Shown here piece by piece: positions 9,270 through 19,117 of a stretch of DNA of 64,000 bases. The number at the start of each line of letters is the position of its first letter. Positions within the stretch are counted from its first letter, which is position 1. The notes under the pieces are model-generated. The model did not search any database. It was not told where the DNA came from and saw nothing but the letters and a program-made list of their open reading frames with translations. A program made the translations under genes and the position numbers. Source of the DNA: Anaerotruncus massiliensis (ex Togo et al. 2026) (lineage in GTDB: Bacteria > Bacillota > Clostridia > Oscillospirales > Ruminococcaceae); assembly GCF_900199635.1 (NCBI RefSeq), contig NZ_LT962687.1, positions 94,501-158,500 on the forward strand, in the 5' to 3' direction.

Positions 9270-9860
9270 TAGATTGTCCGCTCAACGAGCGGCGGAGGTT
9301 GTCGGTAGTCGACCGACAGCGTGCTTAGATTTTCCGCTCAGTGAGCGGTGTAGCTTGCCGGGTCCCGCCCCGGCAGGCGGCCCTATTTCTTGGCCGCCCA
9401 AGAAATAGGGGAAAGAAACCGCAGGGGGCTGCGCCCCCTTGACCCCCGCGCCGCCTCCGGTTGGCCTTCAGCCAAAGTCGGCGGCGCCCCGTCCACGGAT
9501 CAGCGGACGGGCTTACAGCATCCCGCCCGCCTCCGCGCCGCAGGCGCAATGCCTCTGCCCGGGAGTCTCCGGAACCGTACCGGGAGTGCTTCCGGGGAGA
9601 CACGGCCGCATTTGCGTGGCGCGCATCTCCCACGGGGAAGCGGAAAACTGCGCGGCTTCGCCGCGCACGCGCGCAGGGCGCGCGAACGCCCGGAACGGGC
9701 GTTGTTTTCCGCCGTATGTCCCCGGCGAGCCATCCGGCTTCGGTCGTTGGGCGCACCCGTAACCTGAATTGAGCCTTCAGCTGGTGTACCCGTGGGGAGC
9801 GGCGGTAACCTGCGGATACTGGCAAGGTACTCCCGGGGGATACCGCTTAAAGTTCCGGCC
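9270..9860 (+). repeat. Composite palindromic repeat, copy A
   Basis: No plausible gene. Begins with AGATTGTCCGCTC, and contains a GGGTCCCGCCCCGGC block, a 13-bp hairpin at 9381-9410 (CCCTATTTCTTGG paired with its complement), a GGGGGC/GCCCCC hairpin, a CGTCCACGGATCAGCGGAC block, and the second-module start AACCTGAATTGAGCC at 9763. The same modules in the same order recur at 52149-52945, and inverted at 22331-23068. Open frames across it are short, arginine/proline-rich and not conserved between copies. It has no transposase or target duplication that I can see. Confidence 0.85.
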
Positions 9861-10171
9861 CGCAGGGCCGGGTCCGCGTAGCGGACTCAAGCCGGGGTCG
9901 CGGGGCGGAGCGCCCGCGAGCGGCCGTCGCGCGTAGCGCGCTCCGGGCGCAGCCCGGGCAGGCCGCCCAAGGTGGAGGGTTCTTAGGCGGACTTTTGGTT
10001 CCTTTTCGTCCGTCCGAAAAGGAACCCGTGGCGCGCGGCGGAACGCGCTCGTGATTCTTACCGCCCACGGGCGGCAATTCCCGTCGACGCCCTGCCGGGC
10101 GCAGCGCGGCAAACTCAAGAGGATTCTGCCGGGCGCAGCGCGGCAACCTCCTCCGCCCACGAGCGGAAAAA
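9861..10171. other. GC-rich non-coding tail with hairpins
   Basis: No gene. Contains a 12-bp hairpin at 9997-10026 (GGTTCCTTTTCG paired across a six-base loop), many short GC palindromes, and two exact 20-base direct repeats beginning TGCCGGGCGC at 10093 and 10127 (period 34). It extends the copy A repeat towards the 3' end of the ABC-F gene and probably holds that gene's transcription end. Confidence 0.5.
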
Positions 10172-11707
<1,536 letters not shown>

Positions 11708-11743
11708 AAAAATCCCTCCCGGACGTCCTGTCCGGGAGGGATT
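11708..11743 (-). promoter_or_regulatory. Attenuator-like hairpin sequestering the ABC-F ribosome-binding site
   Basis: On the minus strand, a 14-bp perfect stem (AATCCCTCCCGGAC with its complement, AGGAC loop) ends in five Ts directly before the start codon. The 3' arm contains GGGAGGG, the ribosome-binding site of the ABC-F gene. The structure can therefore both stop transcription and hide the start. A three-codon reading frame (ATG-CGT-AAA-stop) lies at 11926-11937 in the roughly 260-base leader. Induced attenuation is known for several ABC-F genes; here it is inferred. Confidence 0.7.
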
Positions 11744-11975
11744 CCGATTCGCAGAAAGCGCGCGGCCATGCAAAAAAGCGCACGGGCGCGCGGCGCTGCC
11801 GCCCAGGGGCGGGGAGGCGCATTTCCGTTGCGGGAAATCAACATTTCTGCGGCGGATGCCAGCCGGACAGAACAACATAAGACGGCCGCAGCGGCCGCCG
11901 TGGTGTGTTCTTGATTCATCGGCTGTTATTTACGCATCTTCCGCAGAAACCTCGTGCTTTCTTAGATTTGGCTGT

Positions 11976-12004
11976 ATTCTATCACAGGGCCGGGTTCTTG
12001 TCAA
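11976..12004 (-). promoter_or_regulatory. Promoter of the ABC-F gene
   Basis: Minus strand: perfect -35 TTGACA (11999-12004), 17-base spacer, -10 TAGAAT (11976-11981). Gives a 5' leader of about 260 bases before the ABC-F start, unusually long and consistent with leader-based control. Confidence 0.8.
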
Positions 12005-12011
12005 GCGGGGG

Positions 12012-13622
12012 CTATTCCCTGTCGGACGACTGGAAGGAGACGCCCGTCAAAAAGGGCGAAAACCCGATGCCGGTGACGCCCTTGCCCGAGGCGTAGTAGC
12101 TCGTTTCGAAGTAGAGGGGGATGACCGCGCCGTCCTCGAGCAGGAGGGTCTCCGCCTGACGGTAGGCGTCGAACAGCTCAACGCCGCTGAGGGTGGAGGC
12201 CGAATCGAGCAGTGCGTCGAAATCGGCGTTGGAATAGCCCGCCCAGTTCTGCCCCGAGCCGGACCGGAAGAGGGAGAGCAGCGCGTCGGGGGAGGAATAG
12301 GCGGCCGAGAGGGGCACGATGGCCGCGTCGAAATCGCCCTCCCGCACCCGTTCGAGGGCCTCCTCCTGCGGCAGGACGTTAAGCCCGGCGAAGAGTCCGA
12401 GGGAGCGCTGGAGCCCCTGCTGGACGTATCCGGCCAGCGCCCGCTGGTTGTTGCCCTCGCAGACGAGCAGCTCCCCCAGCGGCAGGGCGGAGAGACCGAG
12501 GTCCTCGAGCCCCGCCACATAGCATCGCTTGGCGAGGTCGGGGCTCGAGACGAGCGGCCCCTTTTCCCCGGCCCGCGCCCGGAAGGTCTCCCCCTGCCAG
12601 AGGATGGCGGGCGGCACCAGCGTATCGGCAGCGCGCAGGTTGCCGGGAAGCCGGCCCTCAAAGAGGGAACGGTTGACGCTGTAGGCGACCGCCTGGCGGA
12701 TGTTCGTGTTCGCGAGGGGCTCCTTGTGTCCGTTGAGCAGGAGCACCCACACGGTGTCCTCAAAGGAGGTGACCTGCCCGCCCGTGTCCTCCACGGCGGG
12801 AAGGTCGGAGAAGGAGACCTTGCAGGCGTCCGTTTCGCCCGCGAGGAAACGGGCGGCGGGTTCCGCGCCGTCCGCCGCGCCGGGCGTATAGAGGTCCACC
12901 CCGCGCGCGACGACCGGCTGGTCGTCGAGGTAATGCCTGTTGCGGCGCAGGGAGATCACCCGGTCGTTGTTCCAGTTGTAGAGATAGAAGGGGCCATTGC
13001 AGAGCAGGCTTCCGATGTCGAAGCCGTAGCGGGCGCGCGTCGACTCGAAGAATTCCCGGCTGCAGGGCATCGCGTAGCTCGCGGAGAGCAGCTCGGGCAG
13101 GCGGCTGTCCTGCCGGACGAGGGTGACCTCCAGCGTGTAGTCGTCGAGTGCGCGCACGCCGAGCGAGGACTGGGGCGCCGCGCCGCTCAGGATAAGCGAG
13201 GCGTTTTTGACCGAGGAGAACTCCCCCGCGAAGGGGCTGAACGCCGCCGGGTCGAACATGCGGGAGAGCGCGAAGGCGAAGTCGTGTGCGGTCACGGGGG
13301 CCTCGTGGAAGGCGGAACGGCTGCCGGAGGCGTTCCACACGGCATCCCGGCGCAGGTGGAAGGTCCAGACAAGCCCGTCGCCCGAGACCTCACTGCTTTC
13401 GGCGAGGCGGGGGACCACCTCGCCGTCGGGAAGCTGGCGGTAGAGCCCCTCAAAGGTGTTGGAGATGATCATGCGGGCGGTCGTGTCGGTCGCGAACTGG
13501 GGGTCGAGCAGGGAAACGCCCGTGGGGACGTCGTAGCGGATGATCTCGCCGGCGGAGCTCCCGCATCCGCCCAGCAGGAGCAGCAGGAACAATATCAAAG
13601 CGGCTGCGCGCAGTTTTCTCAT
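12012..13622 (-). CDS. Peptide ABC transporter substrate-binding lipoprotein (SBP_bac_5)
   Basis: 536 residues. N-terminal lipoprotein signal: basic MRKLR, hydrophobic core ILFLLLLL and lipobox GGC at about residue 22-24. The mature protein fits the OppA/DppA fold (RYDVPTGVSLLDPQFATD, NTFEGLYR, GDGLVWTFHLRRDAVW, NIRQAVAYSVNR). It would capture peptides outside the membrane for an oligopeptide importer, but no permease or ATPase genes are near, so it is an orphan here. Start at 13622 follows GGAAGGTG; the ten codons upstream in frame lack a signal-peptide fit. Confidence 0.85.
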   Translation of the reverse strand: MRKLRAAALILFLLLLLGGCGSSAGEIIRYDVPTGVSLLDPQFATDTTARMIISNTFEGLYRQLPDGEVVPRLAESSEVSGDGLVWTFHLRRDAVWNASGSRSAFHEAPVTAHDFAFALSRMFDPAAFSPFAGEFSSVKNASLILSGAAPQSSLGVRALDDYTLEVTLVRQDSRLPELLSASYAMPCSREFFESTRARYGFDIGSLLCNGPFYLYNWNNDRVISLRRNRHYLDDQPVVARGVDLYTPGAADGAEPAARFLAGETDACKVSFSDLPAVEDTGGQVTSFEDTVWVLLLNGHKEPLANTNIRQAVAYSVNRSLFEGRLPGNLRAADTLVPPAILWQGETFRARAGEKGPLVSSPDLAKRCYVAGLEDLGLSALPLGELLVCEGNNQRALAGYVQQGLQRSLGLFAGLNVLPQEEALERVREGDFDAAIVPLSAAYSSPDALLSLFRSGSGQNWAGYSNADFDALLDSASTLSGVELFDAYRQAETLLLEDGAVIPLYFETSYYASGKGVTGIGFSPFLTGVSFQSSDRE

Positions 13623-13766
13623 GGCGGCACCTTCCGTTGAAATCTTAGTCAAATTCTATCAGAATTCGCGCCGGTTTGCAAACCCGCGCGCACCCAAAAG
13701 GTGCGGAAAAGCCCGGGATTTGCTGCGCCGCGGGGGTTCGGCCTGAATCCCCAGAATTCGCCAAAA

Positions 13767-13813
13767 ACACAACATCTTGTGCCAAACGAAAAAACCGCTA
13801 CTAAAAAATGTGT
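13767..13813 (+). promoter_or_regulatory. Putative NrdR box pair upstream of nrdD promoter
   Basis: ACACAACATCTTGTGC at 13767-13782 closely matches the NrdR consensus (acaCwATATwTTGtgt type). A weaker match, CTACTAAAAAATGTGT, lies at 13798-13813, exactly 31 bp centre to centre, the three-turn spacing typical of NrdR pairs. It lies just upstream of the -35 element. First box good, second box moderate. Confidence 0.6.
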
Positions 13814-13822
13814 TTTTCACCA

Positions 13823-13851
13823 TTGACAGGGAACCTGTTTTCCATTAAAAT
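13823..13851 (+). promoter_or_regulatory. Promoter of the nrdD operon
   Basis: -35 TTGACA at 13823-13828, 17-base spacer, -10 TAAAAT at 13846-13851. Transcription would start near 13858, leaving a leader of about 87 bases that contains the second NrdR box pair. Confidence 0.8.
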
Positions 13852-13871
13852 AGAAACTGCGTGATGAAATG

Positions 13872-13918
13872 GAACTATATCTTGTGGAAAATAAAGAAAA
13901 ATACCACAAAATATGGGG
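13872..13918 (+). promoter_or_regulatory. NrdR box pair in the nrdD leader
   Basis: GAACTATATCTTGTGG at 13872-13887 and ACCACAAAATATGGGG at 13903-13918, 15 bases apart and 31 bp centre to centre, the classic tandem arrangement bound by the ATP/dATP-sensing repressor NrdR. Placed just downstream of the promoter, which fits repression. Confidence 0.75.
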
Positions 13919-13944
13919 ACAACAAGATAACGGAGGGTACCCGA

Positions 13945-16263
13945 ATGATACAGACGATTGTAAAGCGCGACGGCCGGTGCGTCCTGTTCGACCTCGACAA
14001 GATCGCGGCCGCGATCTTCAAGGCGGCGCAGGCGCTGGGCGGCAGCGATTACGAGATGGCCCGCGCGCTGGCGGAGCAGGTGGCCGCCTCCCTCGAGGAG
14101 GCCGGGAACCAGAGCCCCACGGTCGAGGAGATCCAGGACGCGGTGGAGCGCACGCTCGTGGACAACGGCCACGCCCGCACCGCCAAGGAGTTCATCCTCT
14201 ACCGCGCGCAGCGCACCCGCGTGCGCGATATGAACACCCGCCTCATGAAGACCTATGAGGAGCTCACCTACAAGTCGGCGGACGAGAACGACATCAAGCG
14301 GGAGAACGCCAACATCGACGGCGACACCGCGATGGGCACGATGCTCAAATACGGCTCCGAGGGGGCCAAGCAGTTCTACCACATGTTCGTGCTGCGGCCC
14401 GAGCACTCGAAGGCGCACCTGGCGGGGGACATCCACATCCACGACCTCGATTTCCTGACGCTGACGACCACCTGCTGCCAGATCGACATCGACAAGCTCT
14501 TCACCGGCGGCTTCTGCACCGGGCACGGCTTTCTGCGGGAGCCCAACGACATCTCGAGCTACGCGGCCCTCGCCTGCATCGCCATCCAGTCCAACCAGAA
14601 CGACCAGCACGGCGGACAGAGCATCCCCAACTTCGACTACGGAATGGCCAAGGGTGTGGCGAAGACCTACCGCAAGCTCTACACCCGCAACCTCGCCAAG
14701 GGGCTCGAGCTCTTCTGCGGCATCGACGACGCGGAGGGGATCGCCAAGGCGATCCGCGACGGGATTTCCGACGCGCGGGGAATCGGCCCCGTCTTTGCGG
14801 ACGACAACGGCTACCGAGACCAGGAGGCCGAGCTGCTGCACGAATACACCGACGGGGAGACGACGGAAAAGCTCCAGCAGTTCGCCCGCCGGGAGGCGGT
14901 CAAGGAGACCCGCCGCGCCACCTACCAGGCGATGGAGGCGTTCGTCCACAACCTCAACACGATGCATTCCCGCGCGGGCGCGCAGATCCCCTTCTCGTCG
15001 ATCAACTACGGCACCGACACCTCGCCGGAGGGCCGCCTTGTGGTCGAATGCGTGCTGCGCGCCACCGAGGCGGGGCTCGGCAACGGCGAGACCCCCATCT
15101 TCCCCATTCACATCTTCAAGGTGAAGGAGGGGATCAACTTTAACGACGGCGAACCCAACTACGACCTCTTCAAGCTCGCCTGCCGCGTGTCGGCCAAGCG
15201 GCTCTTCCCCAACTTTTCCTTCATCGACGCGCCCTACAACCTCCAGTACTACAAGCCCGGCCACCCCGAGACGGAGATCGCCTACATGGGCTGCCGCACC
15301 CGCGTGATCGGCAACCACTACGACCCCACCCGCGAGATCGTCAACGGCCGCGGCAACCTGAGCTTCACCTCGGTGAACCTGCCGCGCATCGCCATCCGCG
15401 CGAAGGGGGACGTCGACTGGTTCTTTGAGGAGCTCGACCGCAAGATCGACCTCGTGATCGACCAGCTCATGGAGCGGTTTGAAATCCAAGCGAAAAAGAA
15501 GGTCCGCAACTACCCCTTCCTGATGGGGCAGGGGGTGTGGATCGATTCGGACAAGCTCGGTCCCGACGACGAGGTGCGCGAGGTGCTCAAACACGGCACC
15601 CTGTCGATGGGCTTCATCGGGCTGGCGGAGACGCTCAAGGCGCTGATCGGCCAGCACCACGGGGAGAGCGAGTACGCGCAGAACCTCGGGCTGGAGATCA
15701 TCGGGCACATGCGCCGCCGCATGGACGACGCGACCCGCGCCACCGGCTTCAACTACACCCTGCTCGCCACCCCGGCCGAGGGGCTTTCGGGGCGGTTCGT
15801 GCGGATGGACCGCAAGCAGTTCGGGGAGCTCGAAGGGATCACCGACCACGAGTTCTACACCAACTCCTTCCACATCCCCGTCTACTACAACATCTCCGCC
15901 AGCGAGAAGATCCGCCTCGAGGCGCCCTACCACGCGCTGACCAACGCGGGGCACATCTCCTACATCGAGCTGGACGGCGACCCGCTGAAAAACCTCGACG
16001 CGTTTGAGCAGGTGGTGCGCTACATGAAGGAGTGCGGCATCGGCTACGGCTCGATCAACCACCCGGTCGACCGCGACCCCGTCTGCGGCTACACCGGCAT
16101 CATCGACGAGGTCTGCCCCCGCTGCGGCAGGCGCGAGGGGGAGGCCGTGAGCGTCCAGAAGCTGCGGGAGCTCGGCTGCTGGCAGGAGAGCGCCGCCAAC
16201 TGCGGCTACTGCGGGGACCCCTTTGAGGAGAGCGAGCGCAGCGCGAATCCGCTTTCCTTCTGA
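13945..16263 (+). CDS. nrdD: Anaerobic ribonucleoside-triphosphate reductase, large part without glycyl-radical tail
   Basis: 772 residues. Reduces ribonucleotides to deoxyribonucleotides without oxygen. N-terminal ATP-cone (residues about 1-95, MIQTIVKRDGRCVLFDLDKI), then the NrdD barrel with GAQIPFSSINYGTD and HIHDLDFLT. The C-terminus is odd: the usual ending with the radical glycine (GYL...FN..K) is absent; after CPRCG comes a Cys-containing tail, NCGYCGDPFEE. The missing segment is encoded by the next small gene. ATG at 13945 follows GGAGGG; the open frame from 13861 lies inside the leader and NrdR boxes. Confidence 0.93.
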   Translation: MIQTIVKRDGRCVLFDLDKIAAAIFKAAQALGGSDYEMARALAEQVAASLEEAGNQSPTVEEIQDAVERTLVDNGHARTAKEFILYRAQRTRVRDMNTRLMKTYEELTYKSADENDIKRENANIDGDTAMGTMLKYGSEGAKQFYHMFVLRPEHSKAHLAGDIHIHDLDFLTLTTTCCQIDIDKLFTGGFCTGHGFLREPNDISSYAALACIAIQSNQNDQHGGQSIPNFDYGMAKGVAKTYRKLYTRNLAKGLELFCGIDDAEGIAKAIRDGISDARGIGPVFADDNGYRDQEAELLHEYTDGETTEKLQQFARREAVKETRRATYQAMEAFVHNLNTMHSRAGAQIPFSSINYGTDTSPEGRLVVECVLRATEAGLGNGETPIFPIHIFKVKEGINFNDGEPNYDLFKLACRVSAKRLFPNFSFIDAPYNLQYYKPGHPETEIAYMGCRTRVIGNHYDPTREIVNGRGNLSFTSVNLPRIAIRAKGDVDWFFEELDRKIDLVIDQLMERFEIQAKKKVRNYPFLMGQGVWIDSDKLGPDDEVREVLKHGTLSMGFIGLAETLKALIGQHHGESEYAQNLGLEIIGHMRRRMDDATRATGFNYTLLATPAEGLSGRFVRMDRKQFGELEGITDHEFYTNSFHIPVYYNISASEKIRLEAPYHALTNAGHISYIELDGDPLKNLDAFEQVVRYMKECGIGYGSINHPVDRDPVCGYTGIIDEVCPRCGRREGEAVSVQKLRELGCWQESAANCGYCGDPFEESERSANPLSF

Positions 16264-16298
16264 ACAATTTAGAACGATTAAATGAGGAGGCATTTTTT

Positions 16299-16472
16299 AT
16301 GGTACAGATCAATCAGGACGGCGTGGAAATGGTCGGCAAGGGCGTCGGGTTCGAACGCATCCGCCGCATCACCGGCTATCTGGTGGGAACCCTCGACCGG
16401 TTCAACGACGCAAAGCGCGCCGAGGTGGGCGAGCGGGTCAAGCACACCGTCAGCCGTGAAGTAAAGCTCTGA
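16299..16472 (+). CDS. Stand-alone glycyl-radical domain of the anaerobic ribonucleotide reductase
   Basis: 57 residues, preceded by GAGGAGG. Contains RRITGYLVGTLDRFNDAKRA followed by E-V-G-E-R-V-K-H, the C-terminal signature of NrdD in which the Gly of GYL carries the radical. It is exactly the part missing from the preceding nrdD. It starts 35 bases after nrdD and its stop overlaps the nrdG start (TGATG), so the three genes form one operon. By analogy with the GrcA/YfiD spare domain of pyruvate formate-lyase, it probably docks on NrdD as the radical-bearing subunit. Confidence 0.88.
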   Translation: MVQINQDGVEMVGKGVGFERIRRITGYLVGTLDRFNDAKRAEVGERVKHTVSREVKL

Positions 16473-16984
16473 TGCCGGCGGAAGAGATTCCGCCGCTGCG
16501 CGTCGCGGGGTGCGTCTCCGACTCGATCGTCGACGGCCCGGGGATGCGGTACGTCGTCTTTGTGCAGGGGTGCCCGCACCGCTGCCCCGGCTGCCACAAC
16601 CCCCAGACCCACGACTTTGCCGGCGGTTACCCCGCGGACCCCGACGAGATTGTGCGGCAGGTGAAGGCCGACCCGCTGATGAGCGGCGTGACCTTTTCGG
16701 GCGGGGAACCCTTCTGCCAGCCGGAGGCGCTCGCCGCGCTCGGGGAACGCATCCGCGCGCTCGGCAAGAACATTGTGATTTACTCCGGGTATACATTTGA
16801 ACAGTTATTGCACATGGGCGAACGAAATCCCGCCGTTCTGCGCCTGCTGCGGCTGGCCGACCTGCTGGTCGACGGACCGTATCTCGAGGCGGAGCGCGAT
16901 TTGACGCTGGAGTACCGGGGCAGCCGCAACCAGCGGCTGATTAAAGTCCCGGAGGCGCTTGCCGCCGCCGGGCTCGCACAATAA
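16472..16984 (+). CDS. nrdG: Anaerobic ribonucleotide reductase activating protein (radical SAM)
   Basis: 170 residues. The CxxxCxxC cluster motif is CPHRCPGC near residue 35, which binds the 4Fe-4S used to cleave S-adenosylmethionine and install the glycyl radical. SGGEP and the DGPYLEAERDLTLEYRGSRNQR ending are typical of NrdG. Start ATG overlaps the previous stop by one base, indicating translational coupling with its substrate domain. Confidence 0.96.
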   Translation: MPAEEIPPLRVAGCVSDSIVDGPGMRYVVFVQGCPHRCPGCHNPQTHDFAGGYPADPDEIVRQVKADPLMSGVTFSGGEPFCQPEALAALGERIRALGKNIVIYSGYTFEQLLHMGERNPAVLRLLRLADLLVDGPYLEAERDLTLEYRGSRNQRLIKVPEALAAAGLAQ

Positions 16985-16990
16985 AACGGA

Positions 16991-17027
16991 AAAACGAGGG
17001 CGGAGCCAAAGGCTCCGCCCTCGTTTT
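16991..17027. terminator. Bidirectional terminator between nrdG and glnN
   Basis: A perfect stem, GAGGGCGGAGCC / GGCTCCGCCCTC, with an AAA loop, flanked by AAAAC and GTTTT. It lies between two convergent genes and serves both. Confidence 0.92.
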
Positions 17028-17035
17028 ATGTAGTT

Positions 17036-19117
17036 TTATACGCGCAGCAACAGGTCGGTGTAGGTCGGCATCGGCCAGCAGGTTCCGTCCATGATCGTCT
17101 CGGCGGCGTCGCAGGCGGCCCGCAGGCTCTCCATGCACAGGCGGATGTCGCTGCGCATAAATTCGGCGTGGGCGTGCACGTCCTCGATCGACTGGCTGCG
17201 CGCATAGGCGTCCCGCAGGGCGCCGAGCTCGCTGTCGATCTGGTCGACGAGCGCGGTGAGGGTGTCGAGCAGCCGCACGGTGGAGACGGCCGCCGCGCCC
17301 GCGGTGCGCATCCGGTTGACCGTCTCGGCGATCTCGCCGGTGTAACGCACGACGGCGGGATAGACCTGCCGCCGCACCATCTCGATGAGGGTGGCGGCCT
17401 CGATGCCGACGACCTTGACGTAGTTTTCCAGCAGGATCTCATGCCGGGAGATGCACTCGGCCTCGGTAAAGACGCCGTGCCGCGCGAAAAGGGCGATATT
17501 TTTGGGCGCGACGAGGCAGTCGAACGCCTCGACGGTCGAGGGGATGATGGGCAGGCCCCGCCGCCGGGCCTCCTGAACCCACGCCTCGGAATAGTTGTTG
17601 CCGTTATAGATGATGCGGCCGTGCTTTTGCATGACCTCGGAGATGAGGGCGCAGATTTCCGCGTCGCGGTCGGCGGCGCGCTCCAGCCGGTCGGAGAAGC
17701 CGGAAAAGACGTCGGCGAGCGCGGTGTTGAGCACGACGTTGGTCAGCGCGATCGACTGGGACGCGCCCGGCATGCGGAACTCGAACTTGTTGCCGGTGAA
17801 GGCGAAGGGGGAGGTGCGGTTGCGGTCGGAGTCGTCCTTGACGAGCTCGGGCAGCGCGTCCACGCCGGTCTTGAGCAGCTGGCGGTGCTCCTCGGGGCAG
17901 CCGCCGCCGTCGGCGAAGGAGAAGAGGGTGCGGGTGAGCGCCTCCCCGAGGAAGACGGAGATCACCGGCGGCGGAGCCTCGCAGCCGCCGAGGCGCTGGT
18001 CGTTGCCCGCGCAGGCGGCCGACGCGCGCAGCAGGTCGCCGTACTCGTCCACCACCTGGACAAAGGCCGCCGCCAGCAGCAGGAAGCGCCGGTTCCGCAC
18101 CGGGTCCCCCGAGGGGGAGAGGAGGTTTTTGCCGGCGTCGGTGACGAGGGAGTAGTTGTTGTGCTTGCCGCTGCCGTTGATGCCCGCGAAGGGCTTTTCA
18201 TGCAGCAGGCAGGCGAGGTTTTTCTTTTTGGCGACGACCCGCATCATCTCCATCGTGAGCTGGTTGTGGTCGCAGGCGATGTTCGCCTGGTCGTAGACGG
18301 GGGCCAGCTCGTGCTGGGCGGGGGCTGCCTCGTTGTGCTTGGTCTTGGCGGGCACCCCCAGCGACCAGAGCTCCTCGTCGAGCGCGTGCATGAAGTCGGA
18401 CACCCGCAGACGGATGCGCCCGCAGTAGTGGTCGTCGAGCTCCTGCCCCTTGGGGGGCTTCGCGCCGATGAGGGTGCGGCCGCAGATCTTCAGGTCGAGG
18501 CGCTGCTCGTAGAGCGCGCGGTCGATGAGGAAATACTCCTGCTCCGCGCCGACCGTCGGGATGACATAGCTGACGGATTCCTCGCCGAGCAGGTGCAGCA
18601 GGCGGACCCCTTCGCTACCGACCGCCTGCATCGAACGCAGGAGGGGGGTCTTCTGGTCAAGCGCCTCGCCGCCGTAGGAGCAGAAGGCGGTCGGGATATA
18701 GAGGGTGCCGTCCTTGACGAAGGCGGGGGAGGTGGGGTCCCAGGTGGTGTATCCGCGCGCCTCAAAGGTGGCGCGCAGCCCGCCCGACGGGAAGCTCGAC
18801 GCGTCCGGCTCCCCCTTGATGAGCGCCTTGGAGGAAAATTCGAGCATCATGCCGCCCTCGCCGTCCGGTTCGATGAAGGCGTCGTGCTTGCCGGCGGTGA
18901 TGTTGGTCAGCGGCTGGAACCAGTGGGTGTAGTGGGTGGCGCCCTGCGCGATCGCCCAGTCCTTCATCCCCTCCGCGACCGCCTGCGCGATCGACGGGTC
19001 GAGCGGCAGCCCCGCCTCGCGGGTGCGCCGCAGGCTTTCGTAGACCTCGCGCGAGAGATGCTCGCGCATCGCGGCGTCGCCGAACACCCGGCAGCCGAAC
19101 AGCTTTGTCAGATCCAT
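17036..19117 (-). CDS. glnN: Glutamine synthetase type III
   Basis: 693 residues, the long GSIII form of Bacteroides, cyanobacteria and Clostridia. Makes glutamine from glutamate, ammonia and ATP. N-terminal GSIII domain (ATHYTHWFQPLTNITAGKHDAF), catalytic core with AEQEYFLID and KHNEAAPAQHELAP, then GINGSGKHNNYS. The start at 19117 follows GAGAGGGAGGGAAA. Upstream, asnA has the same direction but a separate 330-base gap with hairpins, so co-transcription is uncertain. Together they point to ammonia-based nitrogen assimilation. Confidence 0.96.
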   Translation of the reverse strand: MDLTKLFGCRVFGDAAMREHLSREVYESLRRTREAGLPLDPSIAQAVAEGMKDWAIAQGATHYTHWFQPLTNITAGKHDAFIEPDGEGGMMLEFSSKALIKGEPDASSFPSGGLRATFEARGYTTWDPTSPAFVKDGTLYIPTAFCSYGGEALDQKTPLLRSMQAVGSEGVRLLHLLGEESVSYVIPTVGAEQEYFLIDRALYEQRLDLKICGRTLIGAKPPKGQELDDHYCGRIRLRVSDFMHALDEELWSLGVPAKTKHNEAAPAQHELAPVYDQANIACDHNQLTMEMMRVVAKKKNLACLLHEKPFAGINGSGKHNNYSLVTDAGKNLLSPSGDPVRNRRFLLLAAAFVQVVDEYGDLLRASAACAGNDQRLGGCEAPPPVISVFLGEALTRTLFSFADGGGCPEEHRQLLKTGVDALPELVKDDSDRNRTSPFAFTGNKFEFRMPGASQSIALTNVVLNTALADVFSGFSDRLERAADRDAEICALISEVMQKHGRIIYNGNNYSEAWVQEARRRGLPIIPSTVEAFDCLVAPKNIALFARHGVFTEAECISRHEILLENYVKVVGIEAATLIEMVRRQVYPAVVRYTGEIAETVNRMRTAGAAAVSTVRLLDTLTALVDQIDSELGALRDAYARSQSIEDVHAHAEFMRSDIRLCMESLRAACDAAETIMDGTCWPMPTYTDLLLRV

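Noticed and set aside
9390-9767. Arg/Pro-rich ORFs inside repeat copy A
   Set aside because: The frames are not kept in copies B and C, while the hairpins are.
13861-13944. 28-codon N-terminal extension of nrdD
   Set aside because: Lies within the leader right after the promoter, contains the NrdR boxes, and the ATG at 13945 has the ribosome-binding site and the ATP-cone start.
13801-16293. 830-codon open frame antisense to nrdD
   Set aside because: It mirrors the nrdD codons; high GC3 removes stops from this antisense frame. The product is low-complexity Arg/Val/His and has no ribosome-binding site.
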